Source of the DNA: CAVPGP01 sp963718065 | GTDB taxonomy: Bacteria; Actinomycetota; Thermoleophilia; Gaiellales; Gaiellaceae | Direction of reading: 5' to 3' | DNA: 64,000 nucleotides | Assembly (NCBI GenBank): GCA_963718065.1 | Contig: CAVQYE010000019.1 | Location: 1 to 64,000, forward strand | In this document: positions 34,397-41,750 of the stretch, in pieces | Position numbering within the stretch: position 1 is the first letter of the stretch | Layout of the letters: each line of letters begins with the position of its first letter | Notes under the pieces: generated by a model | Seen by the model: only the letters and a program-made list of their open reading frames with translations | The model's database searches: none | What the model was told of the DNA's origin: nothing | Program-made: the position numbers and the translations under genes

Positions 34397-35098
34397 ATGA
34401 CAGCGGCCGCAAGCGAGAACCAGGCCCCACGCAGGGAGCGTCTGCTGACGATCGGCGCCGTCTGCCGCCGCCTGTCCGAGGAGTTCCCGGACATCTCGAT
34501 CTCCAAGATCCGCTACCTCGAGGACCAAGGCCTGCTCGCGCCGCGGCGCACCCAGGGCGGGTACCGCCTCTTCTCGAACGAGGATCTCGAGCGGCTCGAG
34601 ACGATCCTGCGCCTGCAGCGCGACGAGTTCCTGCCGCTGCGAGTGATCCGCGAGGAGCTCGCCTCGCCGGTCTCGAAGGAGCGCAAGCGCCGGCGAACCG
34701 GGCTCAATGACGCCGAGGATGAGGCGCTGACCGTCGACGAGCTCTGTGAGCGCTCGGGTGCGACGCCCGAGCTCGTCAAGGAGCTGGGTGAGTTCGGCCT
34801 GCTGGAGCCGCGAACCGAGGCCGGCGAGCGTCTGTTCACCGAGACCGACGTCGACGTGGCCACCGCCTGCGCCCGCCTCCTGCAGTTCGGGATTGCTCCG
34901 CGGCACTTGCGGACGTTCCGCACCTCCGCCGACCGGCAGGCCGCCCTGCTCGAGCAGCTCGTGTCGCCTGCTCTGCGCTCCCGGAACCCCGAGCGGCGCG
35001 CCGCGGGCCATCAGGAGCTCCAGACGCTCGCCGAGCTGTCGCAGGAGCTTGCACAGCTGCTCTTCTGGCGCGACCTCCGGGACCTGGCGCGCACATGA
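34397..35098 (+). CDS. MerR-family regulator (FtsR-like)
   Basis: A 233-residue transcription factor. The winged-helix MerR domain is LTIGAVCRRLSEEFPDISISKIRYLEDQGLLAPRRTQGGYRLFSNEDLERL, with a second, weaker HTH-like segment LTVDELCERSGATPELVKELGEFGLLEPR and a C-terminal leucine-rich dimerisation helix. The family next to garA is FtsR, which activates ftsZ in corynebacteria; that role is inferred here. No metal-binding cysteines, so it is not a metal sensor. Overlaps apt by four bases (ATGA). Confidence 0.87.
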   Translation: MTAAASENQAPRRERLLTIGAVCRRLSEEFPDISISKIRYLEDQGLLAPRRTQGGYRLFSNEDLERLETILRLQRDEFLPLRVIREELASPVSKERKRRRTGLNDAEDEALTVDELCERSGATPELVKELGEFGLLEPRTEAGERLFTETDVDVATACARLLQFGIAPRHLRTFRTSADRQAALLEQLVSPALRSRNPERRAAGHQELQTLAELSQELAQLLFWRDLRDLART

Positions 35099-35616
35099 GC
35101 GTGGAGGAGCTGCAGGCGAAGATCCGAGACGTCCCGGACTTTCCGAAGCCGGGAATCGTCTTCAAGGACATCATGCCGCTGCTCGCCGACGCTGCGGCCC
35201 TCGCGGAGACCGTCGACCTGCTCGCCGACTGGGCCCGGCCCCGGACGCCCGATCTGATTCTCGGTGCCGAGGCACGGGGCTTCATCACCGGCGGCGCGCT
35301 CGCCTGCAAGCTCGGCTGCGGCTTCGTCGCAGCGAGGAAGCCTGGCAAGCTGCCCTGGCGGACGGTGAGCGTCAAGTACGCCCTCGAGTACGGCTTCGAC
35401 TCGCTGGAGCTGCACGCCGACGCGATCGTCCCCGGCCAGCGCGTGCTCGTGCACGACGACGTGCTCGCAACCGGGGGCACGGCCAGGGCCAAGGTCGATC
35501 TGGTGGAGCAGCTCGGCGGGGTCGTCGTGGGGGTCGCGTTCATCATCTCGCTGGAGTTCCTGAACGGACGCGATCGCCTGGACGGCTACGACGTCATGAG
35601 CCTCATCCAGTATTGA
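35095..35616 (+). CDS. apt: Adenine phosphoribosyltransferase
   Basis: A 173-residue purine-salvage enzyme converting adenine and PRPP to AMP. Motifs are IRDVPDFPKPGIVFKDIMPLL at the N-terminus, LILGAEARGFITGGALA, VAARKPGKLPW, and the PRPP loop RVLVHDDVLATGGTARA followed by a hydrophobic hood. The usual ~170-residue length is kept. ATG overlaps the MerR gene stop. Confidence 0.95.
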   Translation: MSVEELQAKIRDVPDFPKPGIVFKDIMPLLADAAALAETVDLLADWARPRTPDLILGAEARGFITGGALACKLGCGFVAARKPGKLPWRTVSVKYALEYGFDSLELHADAIVPGQRVLVHDDVLATGGTARAKVDLVEQLGGVVVGVAFIISLEFLNGRDRLDGYDVMSLIQY

Positions 35617-35657
35617 GTCTTGTCGATGCCGTCCGCCATGCCGATTAGAAGAACGGC

Positions 35658-36263
35658 ATGTACGACGCCCTGACGACGGCCTACACCTTTGCGTGCCCCG
35701 CTCACGGGGAGACCAAGGTGCGCCTGTCGCGCTTCCGGAGGCTCGAGGAGCTCGCGGGCGCGCACCATCCGACCGTGTACCGCGTCGAGTTCGATTGCGG
35801 CTGCGGCTCCGAGCACACCGGCCTCGTCTCGCACGACGATCTCGACTGGGCGCCGCTCGGCCTGCTCGGCGACGCGACGTTCCTCAACCTGATGACCTCG
35901 ACGCACGACATGATCGCCACCGAGCTCGGCGACCTCGCGGCGCGGCGGATTCAGGCGGGTGAATGGCCGTGGAGCTTCTACTGCTACCCGGAGGAGCGCC
36001 CGCGGCCCGCATACCCGTCGGCGTTCAAGCTCCTGGCTCCGGGAGGCACCGACCGCGTCGGCCTGGCCGTCCGGTGCCCGGCATGCGACCGGGTCTCGAT
36101 CAACCTCGTCTCGCACCAGCACGTCGACCTCCCGTTCGTGAACGACCGCGAGATCGGCGTCGTCGAGCATCTCTTCGACGACGATCTGAGCGCGACGATC
36201 GAGGCGTTCCGCGCCGAGCTCTACTCGGGCAGCTTCGACGCCCGGCGGTTGACACTGCAGTAG
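35658..36263 (+). CDS. Hypothetical protein with cysteine pairs
   Basis: A 201-residue soluble protein. Three cysteine clusters, FACPAHGE near residue 12, FDCGCGSEH near residue 48 and VRCPACDRVSIN near residue 142, suggest one or two zinc-ribbon-like sites. The middle is HDMIATELGDLAARRIQAGEWPWSFYCYPEE. It ends with an acidic helix. No family recognised. Forty-one bases after apt with its own ATG; downstream ~60 bp includes a short CTGCAGTAGCC duplication. Confidence 0.65.
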   Translation: MYDALTTAYTFACPAHGETKVRLSRFRRLEELAGAHHPTVYRVEFDCGCGSEHTGLVSHDDLDWAPLGLLGDATFLNLMTSTHDMIATELGDLAARRIQAGEWPWSFYCYPEERPRPAYPSAFKLLAPGGTDRVGLAVRCPACDRVSINLVSHQHVDLPFVNDREIGVVEHLFDDDLSATIEAFRAELYSGSFDARRLTLQ

Positions 36264-36327
36264 CCTGACGCTGCAGTAGCCGCACGAGCCGCGCAACCGT
36301 TTCGCGGGCTCGGTCGTTGTAGGACCG

Positions 36328-36924
36328 ATGATCGGCATGACGCGAGGAATCAGCACGCTGCTCGGCGCGGCCGGGGCGGGAGCCCTGCTCTGGATCGCGA
36401 CGCAGCTCGACAACACGACCACGGGCGGCTACTGGGCCTCCTACGGGATCGTCGCCGCCGCGGGCTTGACGATGGCCCTCTCACAGCTGCTCGGAGGCTG
36501 GACGAAGTGGGGGTGGCCGCAGATCTCGCTCACCGTGCTCCTGGTCGGCTTCCTGCCGGTCCTCGTCGCGGTCACGTGGGTGCTCGCCGCCTCGCAGCCG
36601 GACGCGAACTGGGTGCGGGAACACGTCCAGTCGTGGTCGGGCACGCTGGGGATCCGCGATTTCGTGTTCGACATCAACAATCTCATCGGCGTCCTGGCGT
36701 TCGGCGCGGGCCTCGTCTTCGGCTTCTCGTTCGACACGACCGGACCCCGCCGCATGCGCGCCGTCGAGACGCCTGTCGAGACCCCGGTGGAGACTCCGGC
36801 CGAGGCTGGGACGACTGAGACGACCGTGGTCGACGAGCCGACGGCGGCCGAGCGCGCCGAGGTGGGGGAGACCGAGCCCACTGTCGGCACGACCGACCCG
36901 GAGCGTGTTCCCTCCCGCGAGTGA
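36328..36924 (+). CDS. Membrane protein with Thr/Glu-rich tail, unknown
   Basis: A 198-residue protein with four predicted membrane spans (ISTLLGAAGAGALLWIATQL, YGIVAAAGLTMALSQLLGGW, ISLTVLLVGFLPVLVAVTWVL, NNLIGVLAFGAGLVFGFSF) in the first ~145 residues. The tail contains three ETPV-type repeats (VETPVETPVETPAEAG) and is acidic and Thr-rich, likely disordered. A possible promoter upstream was not found. No family recognised. Confidence 0.7.
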   Translation: MIGMTRGISTLLGAAGAGALLWIATQLDNTTTGGYWASYGIVAAAGLTMALSQLLGGWTKWGWPQISLTVLLVGFLPVLVAVTWVLAASQPDANWVREHVQSWSGTLGIRDFVFDINNLIGVLAFGAGLVFGFSFDTTGPRRMRAVETPVETPVETPAEAGTTETTVVDEPTAAERAEVGETEPTVGTTDPERVPSRE

Positions 36925-36963
36925 TCCAGTCCGGCGTGGCCCGCGGTCGATAGGGACCGCGCA

Positions 36964-37170
36964 ATGCTCGCCGCATTCGAACCCGCACTGAACACTCCGG
37001 CAGGCCGAGGAGCCGACCTGATCCTCGCGCACTGCAGGGCCATGGGGCGCTGGGACAACCAGCTCGTGCCGGCCTCAGAGCGCCTGGAGCTCGAGCTCGG
37101 CCCGTTGGCGCCGCTGCTCGTCTTCGCGCTGACCGGCGCTCAGTCGCGTCGCAGCTCGTCTTCGCCGTAG
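36964..37170 (+). CDS. Possible small protein, 68 aa
   Basis: An open frame of 68 codons in the gap after the membrane-protein gene, starting MLAAFEPALNTPAGRGADLILAH and ending in a Ser/Arg-rich tail. It would overlap the convergent small membrane-protein gene by ~30 bp. No ribosome-binding site is obvious. It is the only sensible frame in the ~215-bp gap but may be noncoding. Confidence 0.3.
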   Translation: MLAAFEPALNTPAGRGADLILAHCRAMGRWDNQLVPASERLELELGPLAPLLVFALTGAQSRRSSSSP

Positions 37171-37337
37171 AGGCGGACGAAGAGGAAGATCAGGAAGGCC
37201 GCCACCGCGGAGAGGATGAACGCTGTCGCGTTCGCGACGCCGACGGCGAGCATCCCGATCCAGAGGATGAGCCCGAGCGAGAGGCCCCAGAGAAAGGACG
37301 TCACGCCGTGGTCGATCGAGGGCGGCCGGAGATGCAT
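37140..37337 (-). CDS. Small two-span membrane protein, unknown
   Basis: A 65-residue protein starting at ATG 37337 (MHLRPPSIDHG). Two hydrophobic spans, SFLWGLSLGLILWIGMLAVGV and AFILSAVAAFLIFLFVRL, are followed by the charged tail YGEDELRRD. The frame stays open upstream to 37439 but that part is low quality. It is the first gene downstream of the minus-strand RNA array, so read-through from the array could serve it. Confidence 0.6.
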   Translation of the reverse strand: MHLRPPSIDHGVTSFLWGLSLGLILWIGMLAVGVANATAFILSAVAAFLIFLFVRLYGEDELRRD

Positions 37338-37403
37338 CGGCGGGATCCTACAGTCCGCACCCGTGGCCGCAGGAGGGCGTCGCGTCGGGATCCGGAAACG
37401 ACC

Positions 37404-37425
37404 GGGGCCGCCCGAAGGCGGCCCC
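37404..37425 (-). terminator. Very stable 9-bp hairpin with UUCG loop
   Basis: On the minus strand GGGGCCGCC-TTCG-GGCGGCCCC forms a perfect 9-bp stem with a C(UUCG)G tetraloop. It begins 12 bases after the T-run that ends RNA copy 1. It could be a second-line terminator or protect the 5' end of a transcript of the small membrane protein. Confidence 0.55.
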
Positions 37426-37437
37426 AGACGAAAGCTC

Positions 37438-37550
37438 AAAAAAATTCACCGAGCCGGTTGCGCTTTCGTCCACGCTCCCCGGGAATCTTCGCCTTGCGGC
37501 TACGTGCCCCCGGGATTCGCTTCGACCTACTCGCGCCCCGTGCTCGGTGC
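37438..37550 (-). ncRNA. Tandem structured RNA, copy 1
   Basis: Predicted transcript of about 113 nt, minus strand. Its ends pair: GCACCGAGC at the 5' end with GCTCGGTG before a terminal T7 run, so it looks like a compact RNA finished by an intrinsic terminator. Inside are the conserved CACGG.GCGCGA and AGGTCGAAGC, a stem GAATC/GATTC and TCCCGGG/CCCGGGG, a GCC-GCAA-GGC hairpin with a GNRA loop, and GTGGACGAAAGCGC. Copy 2 is identical except for one base; copy 3 is diverged with compensatory changes. Not recognised as any known RNA class. Confidence 0.75.
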
Positions 37551-37557
37551 AAGAGGG

Positions 37558-37586
37558 AACTTAGACGGCCGGCAGGGGGTGTGCAA
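37558..37586 (-). promoter_or_regulatory. Promoter of RNA copy 1
   Basis: Minus strand: TTGCAC (37586-37581), 17-bp spacer, TAAGTT (37563-37558). Start of transcription expected near 37550. A GCAAATTGC near-palindrome (37609-37617) lies 22 bp upstream of the -35 element, as in copy 2. Confidence 0.65.
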
Positions 37587-37670
37587 GGTCCCGCCGACGA
37601 CGTTTCCTGCAATTTGCGAAGAGTTCTCCTGAATCGGGTCGAGCGGCGGATCTTCCAGCACACTCGGACC

Positions 37671-37783
37671 AAAAAAATTCACCGAGCCGGTTGCGCTTTC
37701 GTCCACGCTCCCCGGGAACCTTCGCCTTGCGGCTACGTGCCCCCGGGATTCGCTTCGACCTACTCGCGCCCCGTGCTCGGTGC
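37671..37783 (-). ncRNA. Tandem structured RNA, copy 2
   Basis: Same organisation as copy 1, exactly 233 bp away; the 133-bp block around each (37438-37570 and 37671-37803) differs at a single base. That base turns GATTC into GGTTC in the stem opposite GAATC, replacing A-U by a G-U wobble, so pairing survives. Ends again in T7. The flanking spacer sequences are clearly diverged, so the near identity of the RNA part is not due to a very recent duplication of the whole region, or it has been homogenised. Confidence 0.75.
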
Positions 37784-37790
37784 AAGAGGG

Positions 37791-37819
37791 AACTTAGACG
37801 GCCTCGCAGGTCACCGCAA
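37791..37819 (-). promoter_or_regulatory. Promoter of RNA copy 2
   Basis: Minus strand: TTGCGG (37819-37814), 17-bp spacer, TAAGTT (37796-37791). A perfect GCAATTTGC dyad within CGCGCAAATTGCGCG (plus strand, 37842-37850 core) lies 22 bp upstream. Confidence 0.65.
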
Positions 37820-37897
37820 GCGCTCCAGCTCGGCGCTTCGCGCAAATTGCGCGTTTTTCATTTCAATCGGATCGAGTGGGGGTTTTCCCAATGTGCA

Positions 37898-37920
37898 ACG
37901 ACCGGCCGCCGGCCGGTCGT
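37898..37920. terminator. Perfect 10-bp hairpin between RNA copies 2 and 3
   Basis: ACGACCGGCC-GCC-GGCCGGTCGT. It lies about 15 bp beyond the weaker T4 end of copy 3 on the minus strand and would act as a backup terminator there. Confidence 0.5.
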
Positions 37921-37934
37921 GCAGGCACTTGGTG

Positions 37935-38047
37935 AAAAGGATTCGCCGAGCCGGTGGCGCTTTCGTCCACCCATCCCGCTGACCTTCCGCTTCCGCGTAC
38001 AGCCTCCGGGGTGGGCTTCGACCTAGTCGCGCTCCGTGCTCGGCGCA
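37935..38047 (-). ncRNA. Tandem structured RNA, copy 3 (diverged)
   Basis: Diverged paralogue of copies 1 and 2 of the same ~113-nt length. The closing stem is GCGCCGAGC/GCTCGGCG instead of GCACCGAGC/GCTCGGTG (A-U to G-C). The apical hairpin is CGC-GGAA-GCG instead of GCC-GCAA-GGC: pairs swapped on both sides, GNRA loop kept. The long internal stem is CCACCCCG/CGGGATGG, unrelated in sequence but equivalent in position. CCGAGCACGG, TAGGTCGAAGC and GTGGACGAAAGCGC are unchanged. The T-run is short (T4). Confidence 0.7.
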
Positions 38048-38053
38048 CTGGTG

Positions 38054-38082
38054 AATCTAGGGCGTCGGCCATGGCCAAGCAA
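38054..38082 (-). promoter_or_regulatory. Promoter of RNA copy 3
   Basis: Minus strand: TTGCTT (38082-38077), 17-bp spacer, TAGATT (38059-38054). Upstream half-box GCAAACAGC at 38106-38114 is 23 bp from the -35, matching the spacing of the GCAAWTTGC box in copies 1 and 2. Confidence 0.6.
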
Positions 38083-38124
38083 GCCCTGTCTTGGCCGAAA
38101 AGGGCGCTGTTTGCGGGCGTTGAG

Positions 38125-38165
38125 TTGTCCACATTTCCACGGTTTGCCCGCCGTCCTGTGGATAG
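38125..38165. promoter_or_regulatory. Two inverted DnaA-box-like 9-mers
   Basis: TTGTCCACA on the plus strand (38125-38133) and TGTGGATAG (38157-38165, minus-strand CTATCCACA) each match the DnaA box TTATCCACA at 8 of 9 positions. They lie in the ~260-bp noncoding stretch between RNA copy 3 and the TPR gene end. No AT-rich unwinding region or further box cluster is seen. The rest of this stretch has TTGACATAACGCCGGTTAT at 38231 but no matching -10. Confidence 0.35.
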
Positions 38166-38309
38166 CCGTCGAGCGGGCTCCGAGGGGGAGGAGCAGGCCG
38201 CACGACTCATGGGCTTCCGCGAATGCCAACTTGACATAACGCCGGTTATCGTGCGTGCCGGAGTCAGGCTCGACCGGCGCCGGGCGGCCAGGCTGAGAGC
38301 TGCCGAGAG

Positions 38310-41300
38310 CTACGACGTCGTCTGCTCTCGGCCGTCGCGAGCATGACTCGATTGCTCGCCGTCGAGCTCGGCAGGTGGCGACTGCCCGTTCTCGGCCGCG
38401 TGACTCGGCGTCGACATGTCGAGGTACGCAACGACCCTGGCGATCGATTCCTGGAACATCTCGCTCTGATCGAGGTCACGCGCGTGCCGGCACGCCCGGC
38501 GTGCCCGCTGCAACGCGTGCCGGCGGTCCTCCTTGCGACGGGAGGCGTCGGCCTTCGTCCGGTATGCGCGGGCGAGGTGCAGGTACGCCTCGACGTCGGC
38601 CGCGAGCGCGACCGATTCGTTGAGCGACGCGATCGCTTCGTCGTACTTGCCTTCCTCGAGGTGGATCCTGCCCTGGAGCTCGAGCTCGCTGGCCCGCGCG
38701 CTCGGGTCGGCATTGCCTCCGAGCAGGTCGAGGAGCCGCTTCGAGCCGTCGATGTGGCCCCGCGCCTCGTCGAGTCGCACGTCGCGCTCGATGAACGAGA
38801 GCGCGAGCAACCGGTGCCCCTGCGCGGCGAGATCCGCGGCGCCCCAGATCTCGTTCAGCTCGTTGCCGATCTGCCCGGCGGGATCCTGGGCGGCGGCCGA
38901 CTCGGCGGCCGTGATCGCCTCGGAGAGGACCTCCTCGGCCTCGTTGTAGCGCTTCAGGCGCACGTACGCCTCCCCGAGCAGAAGCTGCGCCAGGGGCTTG
39001 GACGCAGCGAGCGCTTGCGCGTTTCGGAAGTGCGGAACGGCGCGGTGGTACTCGTCGGCGGACTGATGCGCGCGTCCGAGCGCGAAATGCGCCGCAGCGC
39101 GGGCGTTGAGGGCGCTCGGCGACTGCAGAGCGAGCGCCGACTCGTAGTGCTGGGTCGCCTGCCGGTAGGCCTCCCGCCGGCGCGCGGCGTCGAACGACTC
39201 TTCGGCGAGCTGCAGGTGCGCCTTCCCGAGCAGGGTGTGCAGGTCCGGCGAGCTCGGTTTCCAGAAGAGCGCGTACTCGTACGCGGCGATCGCGCTCTCG
39301 TAGTCGCCGACCTTCTCGCGGATTCGGCCGAGCATCTGGCGCTCCCACGAGCTGAGCGGCGCGATCGCGATCGCCTCCTGGACCTCGCGCAGAGCCTCCT
39401 GAATGGACGCGTTCGGATCGGCCTGGAACGCGTGAGCCACCGCGACCATCCCCTGGAGCCCGAGGCGCCGCGCCTCTGCGGGATACTCGTCGCGGAGCTC
39501 GTCCAGCGCCCGTTGATACGCAAGCGCGGCCTCCGCCATCCGCTCCTGGCCGTAGTGGAGATCCGCGATGCACCAGGCGATGTGGCCGCGGAGCCAGCGA
39601 TCGGTCTCGAGGTCGAGCCGCGACTCGAGCTCCTCGATGTCGGTCTCGCCCGCCAGGTCGCCCATCACGTACGGAATGTCCCTGGCGCGCTCCGCGCCGT
39701 CGTCATCCCCGAGGTCCTCGAGCGCCTCAGCGAGCCTTGTGGCGGCCTCGACCGACGAGGTTGTGTCCGACAGGTCGAGGTTGGATCGCGCCAGCGCCGC
39801 TGCGACCTCTGACCGCCGCCCCCACTCCGCCCGCGCCGCCGCGTCGGCCGCCGCTGCGCTCAGGCCGGCGTTGACCCTCGCGAGCCAGGCCCAGCAGATC
39901 GTGGAGCTGGGATCGATCCGCGCCGCAGCCCGGAGCTCCCTGATTGCGACCTCGCCCTCGCCGTACGTGAAAGCGATCTTCCCCAGCTCGAGCCGCACCG
40001 AGAACGAGTCCTCGAGCCGGGCTGCGAAGGAGAGCAGGCGCCGGCAGCTGTCGAATGCCTTGCGCCTGTTTCCTGCGCTCTTCGCTGATCCATCGGCCTG
40101 GGCCTCGCCGGCGTAGGCGAGCGCGATGCCGAGGTCGAGGAGGCAATGGGCGGCGACACCGCGCGCGACTTTCTGATCGCCGAGGGTCAGTTCGGCGTCG
40201 CACAGCGCGAGCAAGGCGTAGGCAACTGCGCGGCGGCGGCTCTCGATCGCCATTGTCAGCCAGTCCTCGTCGGGCGTGACCCGATTGCGATCCGCCAGCC
40301 CTTTCAGGTCGAGGGCCATCGCCTTCTGGAGCGCGCTGTCCGCGAGCTCGATTGCGCGGTCGCAGAGAGAGGAGACATCCGCGAACCGCCCGCTGTCGAA
40401 ATAGGTGAGCGCGAGCGCGTAGTAGGTCTGCCAGCCCGGCTGCCCGCGCTGCAGCTCACCGAGGAATGCACTCTCGGCAGCCTCGTCGAAATGCTCGTCG
40501 GGCACCTCGGAGTGGAGCTCGCGATAGACGACGCCGAGGTTGTAACGCGCCAGCGGGAGGTCGACGTCGTCCGCGAGCGCCTCGATGAACGCCCGCTCGG
40601 CGCGCCTCAGCTTCAGGACCCGGTCCCGCTGGCTTTCACGCGCGAGCCGATACTGCTTGAGCCCCTCGTGGAAGCGTCTCGTTGCCCGCCAGCTCCTCGT
40701 CCCCGGCAGCGCCAGGTCCGTGAAGATCCGTGAGGCAAGCTCCTCGACCATGGCTCTGACCGCAGCCGTGTGGACGACGGACGTCGCGCCGTTCTGCTCC
40801 AGGAGCGAGGCCGCGTAGGCAGGCACCGGCTCGCGGACGCTCCAGGAGGCGAGCCGGTCCGCCGAGGCGTAGTACGCGGTGAGGACGACCTCGCCGCTTG
40901 GCGCATCTTCGTCCCCTTCAGGCGTGGCGACGACCTGGAGCCCTCCGGTCAACTGCGGGCCCTTCGCGAGCCGGCCGAGCATCGCCATCACCGTTCCGAT
41001 CGGCACCGCGAGCGGGCCGAAGCTGACGGTGGCGTCCCCGGTCGATGCGTTCTGGAGGAACTCACTGACGTCCTCGAGCTGCAGCGTCGCGTCGACCGGC
41101 TCCGCAGCGCTGCTGCTCACGGCCGGATCGACTTCGGCGCGCTCTCCGACGGTCCGGTAGAGCTCACGCAGCGCGGCGAGCTCCGAGACGAGCGCGTCGT
41201 TCAGGCCCGACGCGACGGGCTTCCCGGCTGAATCCGCCGCCGTCGCCGACTTGTTGTACTCGATGAAGGGCTCGATCACCACGCGTCCGCGCGCCCGCCA

Positions 41301-41597
41301 GACGGCCGCGCCGAAGGCGCCGAAGACCGCCAGGGTCAGGGCGCTCCAGAAGGACAGCCACGAGAGCGGGCTGACCCAGCGGTCGAACACGGAGAGAGCA
41401 ATCGCAGCCGCAGCGATCCAGAGAGCCGGGCGGCGCCAGCTCGAGGCCAGCCAGCGACGAAGGCGGCCGACAATCCGAGCCACGCGCCAGATCAGCGCTA
41501 TGACGCGCGGCCACCGGCTCAGATATGCGAGCGCCCGCGCGGTCCGACCGCAATGTGGCCTGTGCGACGCGAGCGGAGCGGGTGCTTTGGCAGCCAT
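38310..41597 (-). CDS. Large TPR-repeat membrane-anchored protein
   Basis: A ~1095-residue protein from ATG 41597 (MAAKAPAPLASHRPH); the frame is open to 41681. Residues ~60-115 hold two membrane spans (ALWIAAAAIALSVFDRWV and FWSALTLAVFGAFGAAVW). A soluble domain of ~250 residues follows (IEPFIEYNKSATAADSAG to RMVEELASRIF-like VRAMVEELASRIFTDLALPG), then from ~310 to ~1060 a long series of tetratricopeptide-type helical hairpins, for example ARYNLGVVYREL, TYYALALTYFDSGRF, YESAIAAYEYALFWKPSS, AYVRLKRYNEAEEVLSEAI, GKYDEAIASLNESVALAADVEAYLHLARAY. TPR arrays bind partner proteins; no enzyme motif is visible. Lies just upstream of the RNA array on the same strand. Confidence 0.85.
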   Translation of the reverse strand: MAAKAPAPLASHRPHCGRTARALAYLSRWPRVIALIWRVARIVGRLRRWLASSWRRPALWIAAAAIALSVFDRWVSPLSWLSFWSALTLAVFGAFGAAVWRARGRVVIEPFIEYNKSATAADSAGKPVASGLNDALVSELAALRELYRTVGERAEVDPAVSSSAAEPVDATLQLEDVSEFLQNASTGDATVSFGPLAVPIGTVMAMLGRLAKGPQLTGGLQVVATPEGDEDAPSGEVVLTAYYASADRLASWSVREPVPAYAASLLEQNGATSVVHTAAVRAMVEELASRIFTDLALPGTRSWRATRRFHEGLKQYRLARESQRDRVLKLRRAERAFIEALADDVDLPLARYNLGVVYRELHSEVPDEHFDEAAESAFLGELQRGQPGWQTYYALALTYFDSGRFADVSSLCDRAIELADSALQKAMALDLKGLADRNRVTPDEDWLTMAIESRRRAVAYALLALCDAELTLGDQKVARGVAAHCLLDLGIALAYAGEAQADGSAKSAGNRRKAFDSCRRLLSFAARLEDSFSVRLELGKIAFTYGEGEVAIRELRAAARIDPSSTICWAWLARVNAGLSAAAADAAARAEWGRRSEVAAALARSNLDLSDTTSSVEAATRLAEALEDLGDDDGAERARDIPYVMGDLAGETDIEELESRLDLETDRWLRGHIAWCIADLHYGQERMAEAALAYQRALDELRDEYPAEARRLGLQGMVAVAHAFQADPNASIQEALREVQEAIAIAPLSSWERQMLGRIREKVGDYESAIAAYEYALFWKPSSPDLHTLLGKAHLQLAEESFDAARRREAYRQATQHYESALALQSPSALNARAAAHFALGRAHQSADEYHRAVPHFRNAQALAASKPLAQLLLGEAYVRLKRYNEAEEVLSEAITAAESAAAQDPAGQIGNELNEIWGAADLAAQGHRLLALSFIERDVRLDEARGHIDGSKRLLDLLGGNADPSARASELELQGRIHLEEGKYDEAIASLNESVALAADVEAYLHLARAYRTKADASRRKEDRRHALQRARRACRHARDLDQSEMFQESIARVVAYLDMSTPSHAAENGQSPPAELDGEQSSHARDGREQTTS

Positions 41598-41750
41598 TCC
41601 GTACCGACCAGACTGAATCCGGTGGATTCGCTTGTCAATGAAAGGAGGCCGCCGCTCACGGACTCTCCTACAACAAGTCATGCCGCTCGAACGAGTGAAT
41701 ACGGCCGCCGAGGGTTTGCTTTGTGCGCCTTTACGGGAAGCTCACAATTA

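Noticed and set aside
37438..38060. CRISPR array from the three long direct repeats
   Set aside because: Units of ~113 nt with individual promoters and terminators, only three copies, one diverged; no cas genes nearby.
38343..39812. Long plus-strand open frame (489 codons) opposite the TPR gene
   Set aside because: Arg/Glu/Leu-rich shadow of the TPR reading frame in GC-rich DNA; no domain or start signal.
38343..41681. Defence or NLR-type system from the large TPR protein
   Set aside because: No NTPase, Toll/interleukin-receptor, nuclease or caspase-like domain is visible, only an anchor and TPRs.
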